64,000 bases of DNA, from positions 35,185,622-35,249,621 of the forward strand of contig OZ024837.1 in the NCBI GenBank assembly GCA_964016985.1, in the 5' to 3' direction. Source of the stretch: Anodontia alba. Its lineage: Eukaryota; Mollusca; Bivalvia; Lucinida; Lucinidae. Below the pieces are notes generated by a model. The model was not told the DNA's origin and did not search any database. It saw only the letters and a list, made by a program, of their open reading frames with translations. Below, in pieces: positions 61,307-64,000 of the stretch. Both the position numbers and the translations under genes were made by a program. The first letter of the stretch is position 1; each line of letters starts with the position of its first letter.

Positions 61307-63939
61307 AAACAATTGTTTTTTCGAAGTTTATGATACCGATAGCCTTGTTTTAAAAGTTTTAAGTTAGACGTTTGTTACAATTATTAAGGTCACTGACTAA
61401 ATAACATACTCTGACAAAAACTTAGGGACTGATATGTACTGATATATACATGAATCCAGCTGTCTATCGATTGATCGATCATAGACTAAAAGTAATAAGA
61501 TCAGACTGAAAAGCATCTCATTTGTGATAAAAGTTAGACATAATTATAGCATTACATATTGATACATTTTTCTGCCATTTATGATTTGCGACCCCAAAAA
61601 GTACAAGCAGAGAGTAGATTCCGGTCTGAGCAGGGTCTACACTGTTTGCATTATGTGCAGGGGTTGACTGTGCTTCGTGACTTTGGCATTCCCTGGGTAC
61701 ATTGTATCACCACTTGTATACTTTTTATCGTTTAGATGGTATTCCAGTGACAGTGTATAAACCACGCCAATGTAACAACCATGCCTGTCCCACTATATTA
61801 GCATATGCTCATGCCGGTGGGTTTGTTGTCGGAAGTAGAAAATCACATGAAACTGTTTGCAAAATTCTTGCAAGGTAAGTAAAGTAGATGAATGTAAATG
61901 AAATAAATGAAACAAAAGCAACGTTTATTATGCATGACAGAGTCTCATTTTCACTCGGAGAGATTATTCACTTCAATGAAAACAACAACGAAGTTCGTAA
62001 AACTTTCTTATTTATTGAGAATTATCTAAAATTTTAGAAGTCCGGATTGAACTCGACCGTAACAAAAAGTTTGTCGGCCATGTATATCTACCGTCATGAC
62101 CAAGCAAGTCACGTGACAATATCAGCAACATATTGTTGCACGACACAACTTCCAAACACTGTGCACAACGTAAATCATTGCAAGCATAATTATTTTCTTT
62201 CGGAGACGGTAGTTCTGATTTTGGAAAAAAATGCACAAGATACGTAATACACAAGTATTTTATAAAAAAGGTAATTAAATTGGTGTGGAGATAAATTTTG
62301 CGGGAACTCATTGTTCGTCCCCACAAAATAAATCTCCATACAAAACCCTACAATCCAATAACCTATAATCTGATACATCACGAAAACATGCCTATATAAT
62401 TTTGATCCCCTTAAACCCCACTTTTATATAGTAAAACTTGGGTTCACAGGGGTATACATTATTTTTTTTATTTCTGCTGAAAAACGTAGATTGTGGGTAC
62501 TCATTAGAACCGCCTCGTAGAGGCGGTTCTAACAAGTACACACAATCTATGTTATCAGCAGAAATATGAAAAATATCATATTTTTTGTTCTGAAAACTTT
62601 CATTTTTTGGCAGTAAAATTTTCATTATATTTAACTGGGCATGTTTTCGTAATGTATGAAATATGAAGCCTCTTAATAGGGATCTGGCCACATTTTCACT
62701 GGTTAGTTTATGATTATCTTCCGTAAGTTAGCGAAGTTATTTGTCATTCTTTGAATATAAATAAAGCTTTGAGATAAAAAAAAACAAAACAAAAAAAAAA
62801 AAAAAAAACAAAAAAAAAAAAACATTATTCTGTGTGGCTTGGAAAGCTTGCATTAAACTTGATGACCCTGTTCATTAACAGGCAGCACTAAATAAATGTG
62901 CAGGCTAGATCCGCCCCAAGTTGTTGTTTTCTAAGTGGACTTGGTGACACGTTTTTAATGGGTATAACAGGCGGAAACAAAATATGTCTTTGTCATACAT
63001 TTCATACATTTCAATGTAAGTTTGGAAATGTTTCTTAATAAATGAATAATTAACTGACATTCATGTATAAACATTGCTAGACGTCTCCTCATTTAGGTGA
63101 ATAATACTACGTCAGCAGCTGTATATGTGTTATGGGCAAACGAGCGCAATTATCAAAGGGAACCTGAAGGAGGAACACTTTTGAACAAAAATTGCATTTT
63201 TTCACGACTGTATCCAAAACGTGTTTTGTACATGTAGAAAATTCATATTGACATATAAACTTTTACAAAGTGTTTTTGGAATGAAAGAAATCGATTTCAT
63301 GTGTTTTGAGAAACTTTTTCCCTCAAGAAGACGTTACAGTTTACGTTGATGAAAAGAACTTGTGGCTTGCGTAAATAGAAATGGAGCAATTCGCAAAATA
63401 AAACACGTGTTTTTTTAGGTAAATTCTTGAATTATTTTGATTATTTCTCATACTTTTACACCTATCGGGCTTGTTATTAAAATTCTTGAATGTTTGACCT
63501 ACCTTTCCCCTGCAGCACCTTGTATGCATCACTTTGATATAAATCTTTTGCAATTTTCGCAAATAGAATTCGAGTTATCCGCAATATAATAGGTGATGTT
63601 CAGGGGAAAATTTATCGGTTGTCGTGTCTTTAATTTCTTGTTTGACAATACGTCTTTGGACTTTATTTTATGTGTTTTGAGATGGAATTATATGTTTCCT
63701 CACAGTCGTAAATGCTTTTAGAATATTCGCAATGTTTTTAGCCTTCTCCACATTTCACAAAATTTGCAGTAATGGCTGACCATTATCCTTAACAGGCACA
63801 AAAATAACTATTTTTAGGGACTCTCCGTGTATCGTTGTGAATATTGAATATCGACTTGCCCCAGACCACAAGTTTCCAGCAAGCCAAGACGATTTCAACT
63901 CTGTGGTGGAATGGATAGCCAAAAACAAAACTGCTATAG
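57425..63939 (+). CDS. Alpha/beta-hydrolase (HSL/AADAC-like), 5' part
   Basis: Exons: first exon 57425-57632 (or 59865-60069), 61736-61874 and 63818-63939, then beyond the window. Phases agree (1, then 2, then 1). After about 69 residues without a clear domain come GIPVTVYKPR, AYAHAGGFVVGS, PCIVVNIEYRLAPDHKFPAS and QDDFNSVVEWI. The HGG-type oxyanion motif and YRLAPEHxFPA-type block define the alpha/beta-hydrolase-3 fold of hormone-sensitive lipase and arylacetamide deacetylase, enzymes cleaving ester or amide bonds of small lipophilic substrates. The second position of HGGG is Ala here. The GxSxG nucleophile, Asp and His lie downstream. There is no signal anchor at the N-terminus, so a cytosolic enzyme is likely. 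Confidence 0.85.
57960..58190. repeat. Copy of the 5030-5480 repeat (opposite strand)
   Basis: GGGATCCCAACCTTCGCCCT, AGCTTCCATAGTGG and CCCTGGGTTGTCAAACAACA. A run of A follows (58196-58224). Confidence 0.6.
58491..58766 (+). repeat. MITE-A copy 35 (full)
   Basis: Forward. Left end CATTCCG. Palindrome CCGCCTCGATGAGGCGG. A on both flanks. It lies in the intron between the two first exons. Confidence 0.92.
58780..58930 (-). pseudogene. Penelope-like element C-terminal fragment
   Basis: Minus-strand translation YRYDKLRKAFSKFYHRHYEL, ISKYHTGLETPLLHGLSEPE, FDGYVY matches the tail of the element at 4014 (YHKLREVFATFY, GLKTL). It is fused at its end to a SINE scrap (CCCTTCTTGAATCAGTGG, 58927-58975). 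Confidence 0.7.
58993..59463. mobile_element. TIR element with AAAATG target duplication between the duplicated promoters
   Basis: Left end GGCGAGTTCAGCTAAAACTC and right end GAGTGTTTCAGATGAACTTG then GCC are inverted. AAAATG lies on both sides. It holds ATGGCGGCTGGTGGTGGTGA ending at AACAACAG | GTAAGC (59148-59179), which looks like a start codon plus splice donor, and a GCCGCCATGTTG on the other strand's side. No transposase is seen. Confidence 0.65.
59568..59715. repeat. Foldback family B, copy 6
   Basis: CAGGCGACATTTTA ... CTATCGTCTATTGAAG. Stem GATTTGACATTCAATCCAAA / TTGCATGAAATGTCAAAACC. Confidence 0.75.
59865..60069 (+). CDS. Hydrolase first exon 1b
   Basis: 205 nt from ATG, donor GTATGT, phase 1 like exon 1a. 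It encodes MSCNFEEYIKKFKPHPET..., ending in the same FVPSQDVK. Both versions are open and end in intact donors, so either could splice to 61736. Confidence 0.8.
60150..60515. repeat. MITE-C copy 8 (rearranged)
   Basis: The right half reads forward (CTTAAATTATTGCTATTTGC) while the part from GAGTGTACTCAATAG to CGAGTTCGAATCTGCAACGG reads reversed. Halves appear inverted relative to each other. Confidence 0.5.
60530..60970 (-). repeat. Dispersed foldback K, copy 2 (reverse)
   Basis: Contains TTCGCCAGGTCCATTGGGCA / CTCCCGGGATCTGGCGAA, ATGCACGGCTACGCAAC and CCCAGCCCTAGAACGAGC. It matches 38968-39445 in reverse complement and lacks its poly(A). Confidence 0.85.
61135..61175. repeat. (CA)n microsatellite
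   Basis: CACACACA tract with a few interruptions. A 40-base A-run follows at 61266-61304. Confidence 0.95.
61305..61735. other. Hydrolase intron, one family-H scrap
   Basis: AGATTCCGGTCTGAGCAGGG with TCTACACTGTTTGC (61616-61650) is half of an H hairpin. Otherwise nothing. Confidence 0.45.
61736..61874 (+). CDS. Hydrolase exon 2 (oxyanion-hole motif)
   Basis: 139 nt, acceptor TATCGTTTAG, donor GTAAGT. It encodes DGIPVTVYKPR, four Cys/His-rich residues (CNNHAC), and ILAYAHAGGFVVGS, the strand-turn carrying the oxyanion hole. Confidence 0.88.
61875..62375. other. Hydrolase intron, foldback remnant
   Basis: GAGATAAATTTTGCGGGAAC, TCATTGTTCGTCCCCACA and AATAAATCTCC form a weak hairpin near 62287-62336. 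No gene. Confidence 0.35.
62376..62654 (-). repeat. MITE-A copy 36 (full)
   Basis: Reversed. Palindrome CCGCCTCGTAGAGGCGG. Located in the intron between hydrolase exons 2 and 3. Confidence 0.9.
62655..63817. other. Hydrolase intron, no further gene
   Basis: An A-rich tract occurs at 62777-62822. Minus-strand ORFs at 63341-63562 and 63755-63946 have no domain; the latter is antisense to exon 3. Confidence 0.5.
63818..63939 (+). CDS. Hydrolase exon 3
   Basis: 122 nt, acceptor ATTTTTAG, donor GTGACA (weak but in the expected place, as AIG precedes the GxSxG region in the family). It encodes DSPCIVVNIEYRLAPDHKF, PASQDDFNSVVEWIAKNK. Confidence 0.85.
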
Positions 63940-63960
63940 GTGACAACTGCGCTGTGAAAT

Positions 63961-64000
63961 CATTACGAAAACAAGCCTATTCAAATATACTGAAAATTTT
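63961..64000 (+). repeat. MITE-A copy 37 (cut by window end)
   Basis: CATTACGAAAACAAGCCTAT then TCAAATATACTGAAAATTTT. It starts 21 bases after the exon 3 donor. Confidence 0.88.

Overview
The window is repeat-dominated animal nuclear DNA with spliced genes. It most resembles a bivalve mollusc: AT-rich, very many short foldback DNA elements, Penelope-like and non-LTR retroelement remnants, tRNA-derived SINEs, and small GT-AG exons separated by kilobases. The taxon is an inference. I see no bacterial operon, CRISPR array or true RNA gene.

Genes. (1) 587-14070 and (2) 29141-41035 are tandem paralogues on the plus strand. Each has five coding exons with identical intron phases. They encode 207 and 211 residue proteins with a short N-terminus, one hydrophobic segment, a prodomain ending in a dibasic/furin-type site, and a Cys-rich C-terminal domain. 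The Cys layout resembles a Spatzle/neurotrophin-type cystine-knot ligand. In the second paralogue the membrane exon is itself duplicated, which creates two possible mutually exclusive exons. (3) From 57425 to the window end lies the 5' part of an alpha/beta-hydrolase of the hormone-sensitive-lipase/arylacetamide-deacetylase type, with two alternative first exons in a duplicated promoter segment. It continues past 64000.

Repeats. MITE-A, a foldback element of about 280 bp, occurs about 37 times in both orientations (roughly 9 kb). At least four element families with unrelated ends (A, C, D, E) share one central palindromic core. About 6 kb between the paralogues (22894-28995) is a degenerate array of roughly 80 bp units, riddled with insertions. 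Other arrays are a 1.45 kb array in intron 3 of gene 1, a TCCTACGTAGGA palindrome array (35225-35640) and a 5 x 44 bp array (47546-47762). Recognisable dead retro/transposon coding pieces are a Penelope-like RT (4014-4990, 43420-44040, 58780-58930), CR1/Jockey-like RT ends (26160-27205, 50770-52310) and a DD34D mariner (47848-48741).

Layout: 1-14.1 kb first paralogue; 14.1-29.1 kb repeats and the array; 29.1-41.0 kb second paralogue; 41-57 kb almost pure repeats; 57.4-64 kb hydrolase 5' end. All coordinates were read by eye from the sequence. Family names rest on motif recognition, not on database searches.
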